Assembly (NCBI RefSeq): GCF_000242455.2
Contig: NC_019892.1
Coordinates: 3,782,001 to 3,846,000, forward strand
Direction: 5' to 3'
Length of the DNA: 64,000 bases
DNA from: Singulisphaera acidiphila DSM 18658
Lineage (GTDB): Bacteria; Planctomycetota; Planctomycetia; Isosphaerales; Isosphaeraceae
The notes under the pieces were generated by a model. It was not told the origin of the DNA and ran no database searches. It worked only from the letters and a program-made list of their open reading frames with translations. The position numbers and the translations under genes are program-made. Shown piece by piece: positions 42,960 through 53,701 of the stretch; position 1 is the stretch's first letter; each line of letters starts with the position of its first letter.

Positions 42960-44489
42960 GACACTCCTCGCTAATCCCGACAGCCACGGCCCATTTTTCA
43001 GGCGACTCGAGGCCTCGGAACAGTCTTGGGCGATTCCCGCGCCAGTTCGATGGGAGGCGTCTCGTCCAGCCAGCGGCTTCGTGCCGCCTTCTCATGCTCC
43101 CAGTAACGGTCCAGCAGCAAAACCATGAACCGCACGATCGTCCGCCGACTCCGCCATTTGTAGCGGGCCTTCTCCTCATGGCGGAGCTTGCGATTGATCC
43201 GTTCCACATGATTGTTCGTCCGCATCCGCCGACACGCGGCGCTCCCCAAGAACGCGATCATCTTGGCGAACTTCTCCGGCCCGAGTTTCTTCACGGCCTT
43301 CACCAATTCGGGCACCCCGAGGAAGTCGCGGTCCGTTGTCAGCCTTTGGTGCCGCCGCCAAGCCGTCGCTTCGCCCTGGTTCTCCGCGAACAACCTTTGC
43401 AAGGCGTCCACGAACTGTCGCAACGGTCTCAACTCCGGCAGGTCGTTGAGCATCGTGTTCAGATCAATCCGCTCCTGGCGGCTCATCTGATCCCGCCGCC
43501 GAACGATCAGGAAGCGATGACTGAAGATAAACGCCGACTTCTCCTTATAGGTCGAACGGTGTCGCGGCTTGCGGCCTCCCGAGGGCCTGCCGCGCCGTCG
43601 CTTCCGCCCCCGGTTCCCGCGCCGCTCCAGTCCACGACGGAACCGCCGCAACGCATCGAGAACCAGCTTGTGGAGATCCTTGAGGACATGAAACACGCAC
43701 AACTGATGGCGGGCCGATGGCCATAACTCGGCCAACACCGCCGGGTAGAGATCCGAGCCGTCGGTCACCACCACCTCCGGCTCCAATCCCCAGGTCTTGA
43801 GGTTCTTGAGGAACCGCCGCATGTGATCTTTGTCGTTGCTGGCGACCAGGGCGAAGGCGACGGCCAAGTCGTTCAGGGGGTCGGTCGCCAGCAGCAGAGC
43901 ATAACGACCGAGATGGAGTTCATCGACGCAAAGCGTCCCGCGGAAATGCTCGAGCACCCAGCGACGATGCTCGGCCATGTCGAGACGCTTCGCCTGATGG
44001 AGGAGACAGTCGTAGACGAAACCGTCGGACAGGTCCAAGAGGAAATCGCGATGTATGGACTGAATGACGCGTTCGACGCTCATGCCATCCTCGAGGATCC
44101 GATCGAGGACGGCTTGGCGGACCTTATTATCGTAACGGGCCTTGAATTCCACGCTCGTGGGCATGGTCCGAAACGTGGAACAGCAGTGGCAGCGGGCGCG
44201 ATACTCGCCGTAGGTGACGTCAAGGTAGACGACCTGATGGTAGGCGATCGAACGGATCAGGCGATTCAAGACATCCTTTCGCCGCCCCAACTTGCCACAC
44301 GTGGGGCAGGGAGCTTTCTTGGGGCAGCACGAGATCGGTATCGTGAGAGTTGGGGGCCTTTGGGTCTCCATGGCCTGCGTGCTCCAGAAGGATTGGGTTT
44401 GTCTCCATCCTTCAGCACGCAGGCTGTAACTCTCGCTGTCAAGGCAAGTTGAATCGCCTCATAAACTGTCGGGATTAGCGAGGAGTGTC
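42960..44489. mobile_element. ISL3-type insertion sequence
   Basis: An element of 1530 bases with perfect 24-base terminal inverted repeats (42960-42983, beginning GACACTCCTCGCTAATC, and 44466-44489), flanked by the duplicated target AAAAAGAC (42952-42959 and 44490-44497). An 8-base duplication and this repeat length fit the ISL3 family. Its only gene is the minus-strand transposase. Perfect ends and duplicate target indicate recent insertion. Confidence 0.92.
42998..44371 (-). CDS. ISL3-family-type transposase
   Basis: A 457-residue transposase. An N-terminal zinc-binding region (CPTCG and CHCC spaced across about 45 residues) is typical of ISL3 enzymes. The DDE core shows CVDELHLG (first Asp), VVTDGSDLYPAVL (second Asp) and a late Glu-containing helix (NNHVERINRKLR). 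The middle holds an unusual basic, Arg/Lys-rich insert (GNRGRKRRRGRPSGGRK). It reads opposite to the split host gene. Start ATG 44371 lies within 120 bases of the right end. Confidence 0.87.
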   Translation of the reverse strand: METQRPPTLTIPISCCPKKAPCPTCGKLGRRKDVLNRLIRSIAYHQVVYLDVTYGEYRARCHCCSTFRTMPTSVEFKARYDNKVRQAVLDRILEDGMSVERVIQSIHRDFLLDLSDGFVYDCLLHQAKRLDMAEHRRWVLEHFRGTLCVDELHLGRYALLLATDPLNDLAVAFALVASNDKDHMRRFLKNLKTWGLEPEVVVTDGSDLYPAVLAELWPSARHQLCVFHVLKDLHKLVLDALRRFRRGLERRGNRGRKRRRGRPSGGRKPRHRSTYKEKSAFIFSHRFLIVRRRDQMSRQERIDLNTMLNDLPELRPLRQFVDALQRLFAENQGEATAWRRHQRLTTDRDFLGVPELVKAVKKLGPEKFAKMIAFLGSAACRRMRTNNHVERINRKLRHEEKARYKWRSRRTIVRFMVLLLDRYWEHEKAARSRWLDETPPIELARESPKTVPRPRVA

Positions 44490-44609
44490 AAAAAGACACG
44501 AGACGATGTCCTGCTTCTCCTGACACTCGCTCCGAGCGAACAGGGAACATTCAATAGCCAAACATTGATGAACATCGAATTTGAGCAACCGCTGCCTTCC
44601 CGGCTCTAA

Positions 44610-44857
44610 CCTCATGTGGCAACGGCCCCGGGCGCAGCGGCGTTCCTCGTGCAATCATCCGTTCCTTCGACTGAGCGGATCACTGACCGCGGGTGTCAGA
44701 AGGCAAAGTGAGGCTGATCTCGGAGTTCGAAGAAAAGCGGGAGTTGGCCACGACATCAAGTGGCTTTCGGGCCCCTGGGACTCAGGCTTTTATAAGCAAA
44801 CAAGAATGCGTGCGGGGCGCCCACGGTCCCAGGGAACCCAAATAGCACAAGCAACAG
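44610..44857. other. Gap with no recognised feature
   Basis: About 250 bases downstream of the split gene and of the end of the thioredoxin/NHL gene. Small frames here lack homology. No clear terminator was found. Confidence 0.3.
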
Positions 44858-46948
<2,091 letters not shown>

Positions 46949-46996
46949 TGCCAGCGATCCTCTCAAGGGGAGCACGGAGTGACGTTGGATCCGACC

Positions 46997-47024
46997 ATCG
47001 TAATTCCACCGTTATTGTAATCAA
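46997..47024 (-). promoter_or_regulatory. Candidate promoter of the thioredoxin/NHL gene
   Basis: Minus strand: TTGATT (47019-47024), 16-base spacer, TACGAT (46997-47002). The start codon lies about 50 bases downstream. Moderate match only. Confidence 0.4.
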
Positions 47025-47143
47025 GGACGTACGTGCAAGGAGGATTATTCTGACCGAGAGCCGACCGGGAGTTCGGTTCCGAAGCGGAGTGAAGGGGCTC
47101 GACGTGGCTGGCAGAGGAGCCGGACGATCGTTAAGATCTGGAG

Positions 47144-47149
47144 TATACT
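47144..47149 (+). promoter_or_regulatory. Candidate -10 element for prs
   Basis: TATACT at 47144-47149 is a good -10 hexamer 145 bases ahead of the prs start, but no convincing -35 was found at the expected spacing. The 345-base divergent gap otherwise shows nothing. Confidence 0.3.
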
Positions 47150-47293
47150 AGAAGCGTCGCGGCAAGCGCCGGGTGCGGGCTTTTATCGATCCTCGGGGAA
47201 CCGCAGCGAGGCCGATCCTCGAAGGCCATCGAAGCGACGGGCCGCCGTGGCCCCTGTCTTTACCCGCCTTTGTTCAGTTCGAGAACTTCCGGC

Positions 47294-48283
47294 ATGGATA
47301 AATCTCTCGTCTGCAACGCCTCGTCCAAAGACAACGACCCGTTCGGTGAGCTCAAAATCTTCAGCGGAAAGGCGAGCAAGAGCCTGGCCAGCGAGATCGG
47401 CGCGAAGCTGGGAATCGAACTGGCTCAATCCGAAACGAAGACCTTCAGCGAGGGGAACGTCTTCGTCCGAGTTTTGGAGAACGTCCGAGGCCGCGACGTC
47501 TTCATCATTCAGGGGACGGAATACCCGGTCAACGACAACTTCATGGAGTTGCTCTTCTGGATCGACGCGTTCCGTCGCGCCAGCGCCACCCAGGTGACGG
47601 CCGTGATCCCGTTCTTCTCCTACGCCAAGGGCGACAAGAAGGACGAACCTCGCGTCTCGATTCGAGCCCGGGTCTGTGCCGACGCCATTGAGGCCGCCGG
47701 GGCCGACCGCGTGCTGACCATGGACCTGCACAGCCCGCAAATCCAGGGGTTCTTCAAGATCCCGGTCGACCACCTCTATGCCATGCCGGTTCTGGTCGAC
47801 TACTTCCGGAAGAAGCAGATTCCTGACCTGGTGGTGGCCGCGCCCGACGTCGGATTCGGCAAGCAGGCGTACCGCTATGCGCAGATGATGCATACCAACG
47901 TCGTCTTCGGCAACAAGGTGCGGCACTCGCACGACGAAAAAGCCGAGATGCTCGACATCGTCGGCCAAGTCGAAGGCAAGAACGTCCTGATTGTTGACGA
48001 CTTCACCATCTCCGGGGGCACCCTCATCGAGATGGCCAAGGCCTGCAAAGAGCGCGGGGCCCTCGACGTCTACGCCTGCGTCTCGCACGGCGTCTTCTCC
48101 AAGGGGTCGGCCGAGAAGATTGCCCGGAGCCCGATCAAAGAACTGGTCCTGACCGACACGATCGGACACCGCTTCGAGCCCCTCGCCCCTTGCTGCAAGG
48201 TGATCAGCGTTGCCGGTCTCTTCGCCGAGGCCATTCAATCAATCCACCGCCGTGAAAGTGTCAGCCGACTGTTCGACTTCTGA
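47294..48283 (+). CDS. prs: Ribose-phosphate pyrophosphokinase (PRPP synthetase)
   Basis: A 329-residue enzyme that makes PRPP from ribose 5-phosphate and ATP, feeding PyrR, PurD and other pathways. The PRPP-binding loop VLIVDDFTISGGTL and MDLHSPQIQGFF are clear. The ATP-loop is YAKGDKKDEPR, whereas most class I enzymes have YARQDRK: Gln is replaced by Gly and Arg by Lys. The flexible loop still has Lys and Arg (NKVRHSHDEKAE). It may be a divergent subgroup with altered nucleotide use. Start ATG 47294. Confidence 0.85.
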   Translation: MDKSLVCNASSKDNDPFGELKIFSGKASKSLASEIGAKLGIELAQSETKTFSEGNVFVRVLENVRGRDVFIIQGTEYPVNDNFMELLFWIDAFRRASATQVTAVIPFFSYAKGDKKDEPRVSIRARVCADAIEAAGADRVLTMDLHSPQIQGFFKIPVDHLYAMPVLVDYFRKKQIPDLVVAAPDVGFGKQAYRYAQMMHTNVVFGNKVRHSHDEKAEMLDIVGQVEGKNVLIVDDFTISGGTLIEMAKACKERGALDVYACVSHGVFSKGSAEKIARSPIKELVLTDTIGHRFEPLAPCCKVISVAGLFAEAIQSIHRRESVSRLFDF

Positions 48284-48473
48284 CGCCTCGCATTCAAGAC
48301 GCGGAAATCGACGACGCCCATGTCTCGCGCCTCGAGGGCGGTGGTTGGCCACCGCCCACGGCGTGCCCTTGCTTTTGCGCCTTGGTTCGCCGCGTTGACT
48401 TCGGTAGGACGGCTGCCTAGCATGACTGGAGGCGTTACCTGAACGCGCCGACAGTTCTACCGGAGGGTGCAGT

Positions 48474-49901
48474 ATGGCGACGGAGCGGCCCAGAACCCTG
48501 GGCGATTTGCGGGCAAGCGGCTATCGGATGGAGTCGGTCAAGGATGAGATGAGGCGGAACCTGATCGCCACGATCCAGGCGGGACGCCCCCTTTTCCCCG
48601 ACATCCTGGGCTACGAAGAGACGGTTGTCCCCCAGATCCAGAACGCCATCCTGTCACGGCACGACATCCTCTTTCTCGGGCTTCGCGGCCAGGCCAAGAC
48701 GCGCATGCTTCGCCAGCTCGTCCACCTGCTCGATGACGCCATGCCGATCATCGCCGGGTCGGAGGTCAACGACCACCCCTACGCTCCGCTCTCCAAAGAG
48801 GCTCGCGACCGAGTCGCCGCCGGTGGCGACGCCACGCCGATCGCCTGGGTCGGCCGTGACGCACGCTATCAGGAGAAGCTCGCCACCCCCGACGTGACGA
48901 TCGCTGACCTGATCGGCGAAATCGACATGATCAAGCACGCCGAGGGGCGCTACCTCTCGAACGAATTGACGATGCACTTCGGCCTGATCCCCCGTACCAA
49001 CCGCGGGATCTTCTGCATCAACGAGCTGCCCGACCTTTCACCCAAGATCCAGGTCGGCCTGTTCAACGTGCTCGAAGAGCGCGACGTCCAAATCCGCGGC
49101 TACCCGATTCGGCTCACGCTCGACCTCTGCATGGTCTTCTCGGCGAACCCCGAGGACTACACCAACCGAGGCCGGATCGTCACACCGCTGAAAGATCGGA
49201 TCGGGTCGGTCGTCCGCACCCACTACCCGCTGACGCGCGAGTTGGGAATCGCCATCAGTGACCAGAACGCCTGGCTCGACCGGACCGGCGGAGAACTGGC
49301 CATTCCCATCTACGTCAAAGAGATTATTGAAGAGATCTCGCGACTGGCGCGGTCGTCGTCGCACGTCAACCAGCAGTCGGGCGTTTCGGTTCGGATGTCG
49401 ATCGCCAACCTCGAGAACGTCGTCTCCAACTCCGAGCGCCGCGCCTTGCTCTGTGGCGAACGCTGGATCGTGCCGCGAGTCTCCGACCTGGCCCACGTGG
49501 CGACCAGCTCGCGCGGAAAGCTCGAGCTCACAATGTCCGAAGACGACGGCAACGAAGACAAGCTGATCAGCCGGATTGTGGACGAGGCGGTCAAGAACGT
49601 CTTCGCTCAGCATCTCGACGCCCGCGAGTTCCGCGCCGCGGTGGGCTACTTCGAGTCGGGCAACGGGATCGAGATGGGCGACACGCTTCCGGCCCAGGAA
49701 GTCCTTTCCCGGATCGAGAAAGTGCCTCACCTCCGCAAGCGGGCGGACGAATTCGCGCGTCAGGTTCAGCCCGAGCTGACCGACTCCGACGCCCGCGACA
49801 TCTCGGTCGCCGCCGCCGCTGAGTTCATCCTTGAGGGGTTGCACGTCCACAACAAGCTGAACAAGTCGTCCAAGGCCGGGTCGACCTCGTACAAGCGGTA
49901 A
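48474..49901 (+). CDS. ChlI/MoxR-like AAA ATPase
   Basis: A 475-residue AAA protein. The Walker A-type loop is GLRGQAKT (69-76), with Ala where GKT loops have Gly. Walker B is GIFCINELPDL, with Asn183-Glu184 instead of Asp-Glu. NPEDYTNRGRIVTPLKDR is the sensor region typical of this ChlI-like branch. The C-terminal half is a helical lid. Known relatives work as ATP-driven partners of VWA proteins; here a VWA protein gene follows after about 46 bases, so they probably form a complex. Target is unknown. GGAGGG precedes ATG 48474. Confidence 0.85.
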   Translation: MATERPRTLGDLRASGYRMESVKDEMRRNLIATIQAGRPLFPDILGYEETVVPQIQNAILSRHDILFLGLRGQAKTRMLRQLVHLLDDAMPIIAGSEVNDHPYAPLSKEARDRVAAGGDATPIAWVGRDARYQEKLATPDVTIADLIGEIDMIKHAEGRYLSNELTMHFGLIPRTNRGIFCINELPDLSPKIQVGLFNVLEERDVQIRGYPIRLTLDLCMVFSANPEDYTNRGRIVTPLKDRIGSVVRTHYPLTRELGIAISDQNAWLDRTGGELAIPIYVKEIIEEISRLARSSSHVNQQSGVSVRMSIANLENVVSNSERRALLCGERWIVPRVSDLAHVATSSRGKLELTMSEDDGNEDKLISRIVDEAVKNVFAQHLDAREFRAAVGYFESGNGIEMGDTLPAQEVLSRIEKVPHLRKRADEFARQVQPELTDSDARDISVAAAAEFILEGLHVHNKLNKSSKAGSTSYKR

Positions 49902-49947
49902 GTGGACCAACGCCGGACGAGCGTGCCCGATCGAGGAAGGAGTGCTT

Positions 49948-51090
49948 GTGTCTTTCTACGAATACAGCAAGTGGGACGGCTCTCAAGCGTTCCAGCCTCA
50001 GTCGGCCGAGAAGGCCTTCGACCAGCTCTCGGAGTATCTCCTCCAGCATGGCGAACAGGTCCTCCGCAACCTCGACGAGTTCGAGGAGGATGAGATTCCC
50101 GACCTGCTCCAGCAGATCGAGAAGCAAGGTCTGATCGAGCAGGACGGCGAAGGGAAGTGGCAGGTCAGCCCCAAAGGGCTCCGCCGGATCCAGGAAAGCG
50201 CGTTAACAAACCTGTTCCAGACGTTTCAGCGCGACGCGGTCGGCAAGCACGACACCCCCCAGAAAGGGGAGGGGACCGTCCGCCTCGACGACTCGCGGCC
50301 TTACGTCTACGGCGACTCACTAGCGAACCTCGACCTCCACGAGACCCTCAAAAACGGGCTCGTCCGCCAAGGGGGAGGATCGCCGATCCACCTCCGGTAT
50401 GAAGATTACGTCGTTCACGATACCGAGTTCCAGTCGCGCTGTTCCACGGTCGTGCTGATCGACATGAGCGGTTCGATGGGCCGCTACGGCAAGTACGCCA
50501 TGACCAAGAAGGTGGCCATGGCGCTTCAGGCGATGGTCCGCGCGCAGTACTCGCAAGACACCTTGCAGATGGTCGGCTTCTACACGTACGCCAATAGGAT
50601 TACCGAGCGAGAGTTGCTCAACTCCGCACCCAAGCCGGTGAGCCTCTTCGACAGCCACGTCCGGATGCGGTTCGACCTCGACAACCCACCGAAGCGCGTC
50701 CCCGAGCACTTCACGAACATTCATGCGGGTCTCCGCCTGGCCCGAGGTCTCCTGAGCCGGCAAGGGGCGCAGAACAAGCAGATCATCGTCATCACCGACG
50801 GCGAGCCGACCGCGCACCTTGAAGGCCGCGAAGTCGTGCTGATCTACCCGCCCTCGGAAAAGTCGGCCTCGCACACACTCGCCGAAGTCCGCCGCTGCGC
50901 CGCAGCCGGGATCCGAGTGTCGAGCTTCGCCTTGATCGAAGACTATTTCTATCTCGGCCTGGTCAACTTCGTCGAGGAAATGGCGCGAGTCTCCCAGGGC
51001 GTCGCCGCCTACTGCTCGGCCGACGACCTGGGTTCGTACGTCTTCGACAGCTTCATCGGTGGCCGACGAAGCCGCCGAATGAGCCGCTGA
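49948..51090 (+). CDS. VWA-domain partner of the ChlI-like ATPase
   Basis: A 380-residue protein. An N-terminal helical half contains EEDEIPDLLQQIEKQGL. The VWA domain (about 165-370) has the MIDAS motif LIDMSGSMGRYGK and conserved Thr/Asp (VITDGEPT). The pair AAA plus VWA resembles RavA-ViaA, BchI-BchD and MoxR systems, which use metal or protein client insertion; function here is inferred. GTG 49948 is used (GGAAGGAG 5 bases upstream); GTG 49942 is too close to that site. Ends with Arg-rich GGRRSRRMSR. Confidence 0.85.
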   Translation: MSFYEYSKWDGSQAFQPQSAEKAFDQLSEYLLQHGEQVLRNLDEFEEDEIPDLLQQIEKQGLIEQDGEGKWQVSPKGLRRIQESALTNLFQTFQRDAVGKHDTPQKGEGTVRLDDSRPYVYGDSLANLDLHETLKNGLVRQGGGSPIHLRYEDYVVHDTEFQSRCSTVVLIDMSGSMGRYGKYAMTKKVAMALQAMVRAQYSQDTLQMVGFYTYANRITERELLNSAPKPVSLFDSHVRMRFDLDNPPKRVPEHFTNIHAGLRLARGLLSRQGAQNKQIIVITDGEPTAHLEGREVVLIYPPSEKSASHTLAEVRRCAAAGIRVSSFALIEDYFYLGLVNFVEEMARVSQGVAAYCSADDLGSYVFDSFIGGRRSRRMSR

Positions 51091-51128
51091 GCGAATCAAG
51101 AGGTTTTCACTTCGGAATCGCAATAGCC

Positions 51129-51196
51129 ATGGTGGGCCGTGCCCACCCTACAAGAATATACATGCGATCTCTTGTAGGATGGACACGGCCCACCCT
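51129..51196. repeat. Long imperfect inverted repeat
   Basis: The arm 51129-51155 (ATGGTGGGCCGTGCCCACCC...) and its near-complement 51170-51196 match at about 24 of 27 positions, separated by 14 bases, and a T run follows. The arms contain GGTGGGCCGTGCCCACC, itself palindromic. It lies behind the VWA gene and ahead of the transhydrogenase stop, so it may also terminate transcription. Possibly a small non-autonomous repeat. Confidence 0.6.
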
Positions 51197-51223
51197 CATT
51201 TTTTTCCCGCACGGCCGGACCGG

Positions 51224-52624
51224 CTACTTCTTCTGCGCGGCCCGACGCCCCAGCGCATCGTAGGTGGCGTACTTGTAGAGTTCGGTCAGCGTGGGATAGT
51301 TGTAGCACGTCTGAATGAACAAGTCGGCCCCTTGCTTCAGCAGCAAGGCCGTCAACCCGACATGGACGAGTTCCGTCGCCTGTTCGCCGATGATGTGAAC
51401 TCCTAACAACCTCATATCTTCGGTCGCAAACAGGAGTTTAAGAAAACCCTTATCGTCGCCGATGATATGTCCGCGCGCGTTCGTGTCGTAGGTGGCCTTG
51501 CCGACGACGTAGTCGATCCCCTTCTTCTTGAGCGACTCCTCGGTCTCACCCGCCATCGAACACTCAGGGATGGTGTAGATGCCGTAAGGCAGAATCACCG
51601 CCATGTCGCTCTTGTACTTCAGGTCGAAGGCGTTGACCATCGCAACCCGCGCTTGCTCCATCGCGGTGGAGGCCAGGGCAGGGGAGCCGATGACATCCCC
51701 GGCGGCATAAACATGAGGCGCCTCGGTCTGATAGCGCGCGTTCACGTTCACCACGCCTCGCTCATTGACCACGACCCCGACCCGATCCAGTCCAAGGTCG
51801 TGAGTGTTGCCGTTCCGCCCCGACGAGACCAGGATCGCCCCTGGCTTCAACGCCAGGCCCGACTTGAGCTGAACGTCGATCTCCTCTCCCGCATGGACGG
51901 ATTCGACCGAGTCATTGAAAAGGAAGCGGATGCCGATCGACTCCATCTGGGACTGGAGCGAGGCGGCGATCTCAGCGTCGAGCGAGCCGACCGCCCGGCC
52001 CCGCTGCTCGACCACGGTGACCTCGATGCCGAGAATCGCGAACATGCAGGCGTATTCACAACCGATCACCCCGCCGCCGACGACGAGCATGCTCTTGGGC
52101 ATGTGCTGGAGTTGGAGAATCGTATCCGAATCCCAGACCCGCGGATCCTCGAACGGATAAATCGGCGGCCGGAACGGCGATGATCCCACGGCAATCAGGA
52201 CGACGTCTCCCTGAATCCGGGTCTCGCTCCCATCGTTCGAGCGGATGCTGATCGTGTGCGCATCGACGAATGAGCCGGTGCCGCGGAACAACTGAACGTG
52301 ATGCCGCGACAGGTTGTCGAGAATCCGGACCCGCTCCTCCTGGGTGACGTGCTGCTCGTGGACGAGAAAATCGCGAATCGTGACCTGGTGCTTGATGCTA
52401 AGGTTCACTCCGGAGAGGTCGCGATTGCGAAACCCCGAGAGGAATAAGGCCGTCTCGCGCAGCGTCTTCGAAGGAAGCGTCCCGGTATTGGCGGCCGCGC
52501 CACCAAGCTCCGGTTCTTTCTCGATCAGAGCCACCGACTTACCGAAATAGGCGGCCTGCGCGGCCCCCTTCTCGCCGGCCGGACCGGACCCGATCACGAT
52601 GAGGTCGAACTTGCTGGAATCCAT
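51224..52624 (-). CDS. sthA: Soluble pyridine nucleotide transhydrogenase
   Basis: A 466-residue flavoprotein disulfide-reductase fold enzyme. FAD motif is FDLIVIGSGPAGEKGA; NAD(P) motif is MLVVGGGVIGCEYA; the C-terminal FAD motif is APHVYAAGDVIGSP. The redox loop reads AAANTGTLPSKTLRE: the two cysteines of lipoamide dehydrogenase are absent, as in Si-specific transhydrogenases. It would balance NADPH and NADH. ATG 52624 is preferred to codons further up. The next gene on the plus strand starts 200 bases away. Confidence 0.87.
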   Translation of the reverse strand: MDSSKFDLIVIGSGPAGEKGAAQAAYFGKSVALIEKEPELGGAAANTGTLPSKTLRETALFLSGFRNRDLSGVNLSIKHQVTIRDFLVHEQHVTQEERVRILDNLSRHHVQLFRGTGSFVDAHTISIRSNDGSETRIQGDVVLIAVGSSPFRPPIYPFEDPRVWDSDTILQLQHMPKSMLVVGGGVIGCEYACMFAILGIEVTVVEQRGRAVGSLDAEIAASLQSQMESIGIRFLFNDSVESVHAGEEIDVQLKSGLALKPGAILVSSGRNGNTHDLGLDRVGVVVNERGVVNVNARYQTEAPHVYAAGDVIGSPALASTAMEQARVAMVNAFDLKYKSDMAVILPYGIYTIPECSMAGETEESLKKKGIDYVVGKATYDTNARGHIIGDDKGFLKLLFATEDMRLLGVHIIGEQATELVHVGLTALLLKQGADLFIQTCYNYPTLTELYKYATYDALGRRAAQKK

Positions 52625-52824
52625 AAGGGAAGGTCCCGCTCTCTCGACCGTTGGGAACAAGAATCGCGCCGCGGTTCCACAGACCCGCCGGGCATGAGAC
52701 TATGCCCCGGTTCCGCGCCTGTCAAGTTCATCGCACCTTCCCACAACGATCCCGGTGCTGGCATGTTGACGGCCCGTCCGAGCCTGTTTACCCTGGACCC
52801 CAGTCCTTCAAGGGAATTCCACAC

Positions 52825-53595
52825 GTGAAAGTCATGCTCGTGCCATCGTCGATCGTCACGGATGGCGAAGAGCCAAGCCAATACTTGATCTCGTACTTGA
52901 TCAACGATTCCGTTGCCATCGACGCCGGTAGCCTGGGAATCCATGGGTCTCCGAGCAAACAAGCAAAAATCAAACACGTCTTAATTTCCCACACTCATAT
53001 CGACCATACGGCGACCCTGCCGATCTTCGTCGAGAATGCCTATGAGGGGAAATCCGACTGTGTCACAATCCACGGCAGCGAAACCGTATTGGAAAACCTC
53101 AAGGGAGATATCTTCAACGACCGGACCTGGCCCGACTTCGTCGCGCTCTCCGAAGGCTCAGCACCCTTCTTGAGGCTCGAGCTTCTTGAGCCGGAACGGC
53201 CGCTCGAGGTGGAAGGGTTGAAGATCACCCCGATCTCGGTCAACCACGTCGTCCCGACCCTTGGCTTCTTGATCGAAGATTCCCGGTCCGCCGTCCTCAT
53301 CGCGTCGGACACAGGCCCGACCGACCTCCTCTGGGAGTATGCCAACAAGGCCGATCACCTCGACGCCGTCTTTCTCGAAGCCGCCTTCCCCAACGAAATG
53401 AGCGAGCTCGCCTCGATCTCCAAGCACCTGACCCCCGCACTGTTCGGCCTCGAAGTGCAAAAGCTCAAGCGGAAAGCGGCCGTCATCGCCGTCCACATCA
53501 AGGCGCGTTACCGCAAGCAGATTCTCCGCGAGTTGAGCGAACTCGCCCTGCCCAACCTCCAAATCGGCCAGTTCGGCATGACCTACGACTGGTAG
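52825..53595 (+). CDS. Metallo-beta-lactamase-fold phosphodiesterase (class II cAMP PDE-like)
   Basis: A 256-residue MBL-fold enzyme. Metal-binding HTHIDH is present (SHTHIDHTATLP), followed by later His/Asp ligands (VNHVVPTLGF; IASDTGPTD; IAVHIKARY). The beginning VMLVPSS and AIDAGSLGIHGSPSK match 3',5'-cyclic-nucleotide phosphodiesterase class II proteins, which hydrolyse cAMP in yeast and some bacteria. Substrate in this organism is unknown. GTG 52825 has AAGGGA at a good distance; ATG 52834 is an alternative. Confidence 0.75.
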   Translation: MKVMLVPSSIVTDGEEPSQYLISYLINDSVAIDAGSLGIHGSPSKQAKIKHVLISHTHIDHTATLPIFVENAYEGKSDCVTIHGSETVLENLKGDIFNDRTWPDFVALSEGSAPFLRLELLEPERPLEVEGLKITPISVNHVVPTLGFLIEDSRSAVLIASDTGPTDLLWEYANKADHLDAVFLEAAFPNEMSELASISKHLTPALFGLEVQKLKRKAAVIAVHIKARYRKQILRELSELALPNLQIGQFGMTYDW

Positions 53596-53701
53596 CGATT
53601 GGCCCTTGAAATAAGAAAAGGCATTTCGATATGATCCAACGGCCGGCGAGGGTCCGCCTGCGGACCCCAACCAGCCCTCTTTTATGCCAGCCGCCCACGG
53701 G

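Larger units (their letters stand above)
42757..44609 (+). pseudogene. Small conserved protein gene split by the ISL3-type element
   Basis: The intact part (42757-42959) reads MPKWEEKRTDETRKIEALF, then SIRVRVIDERFEGKSIAERE. At AAAAAGAC the insertion sequence begins. After the second copy of this 8-base target, reading resumes in frame at 44498 (RDDVLLLLTLAPSEQG...) and ends at TAA 44607-44609. Removing the element and one target copy rebuilds a protein of 104 residues. Its family is recognised only by a general resemblance to planctomycete proteins with IRVRVIDxRFxGxS; function unknown. Read without removing the element, the frame gives a 123-residue chimera that is not a natural gene. Confidence 0.85.

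Noticed and set aside
42757..43128. A 123-residue intact gene
   Set aside because: The last 55 codons are read from the insertion element; the native protein continues behind the element.
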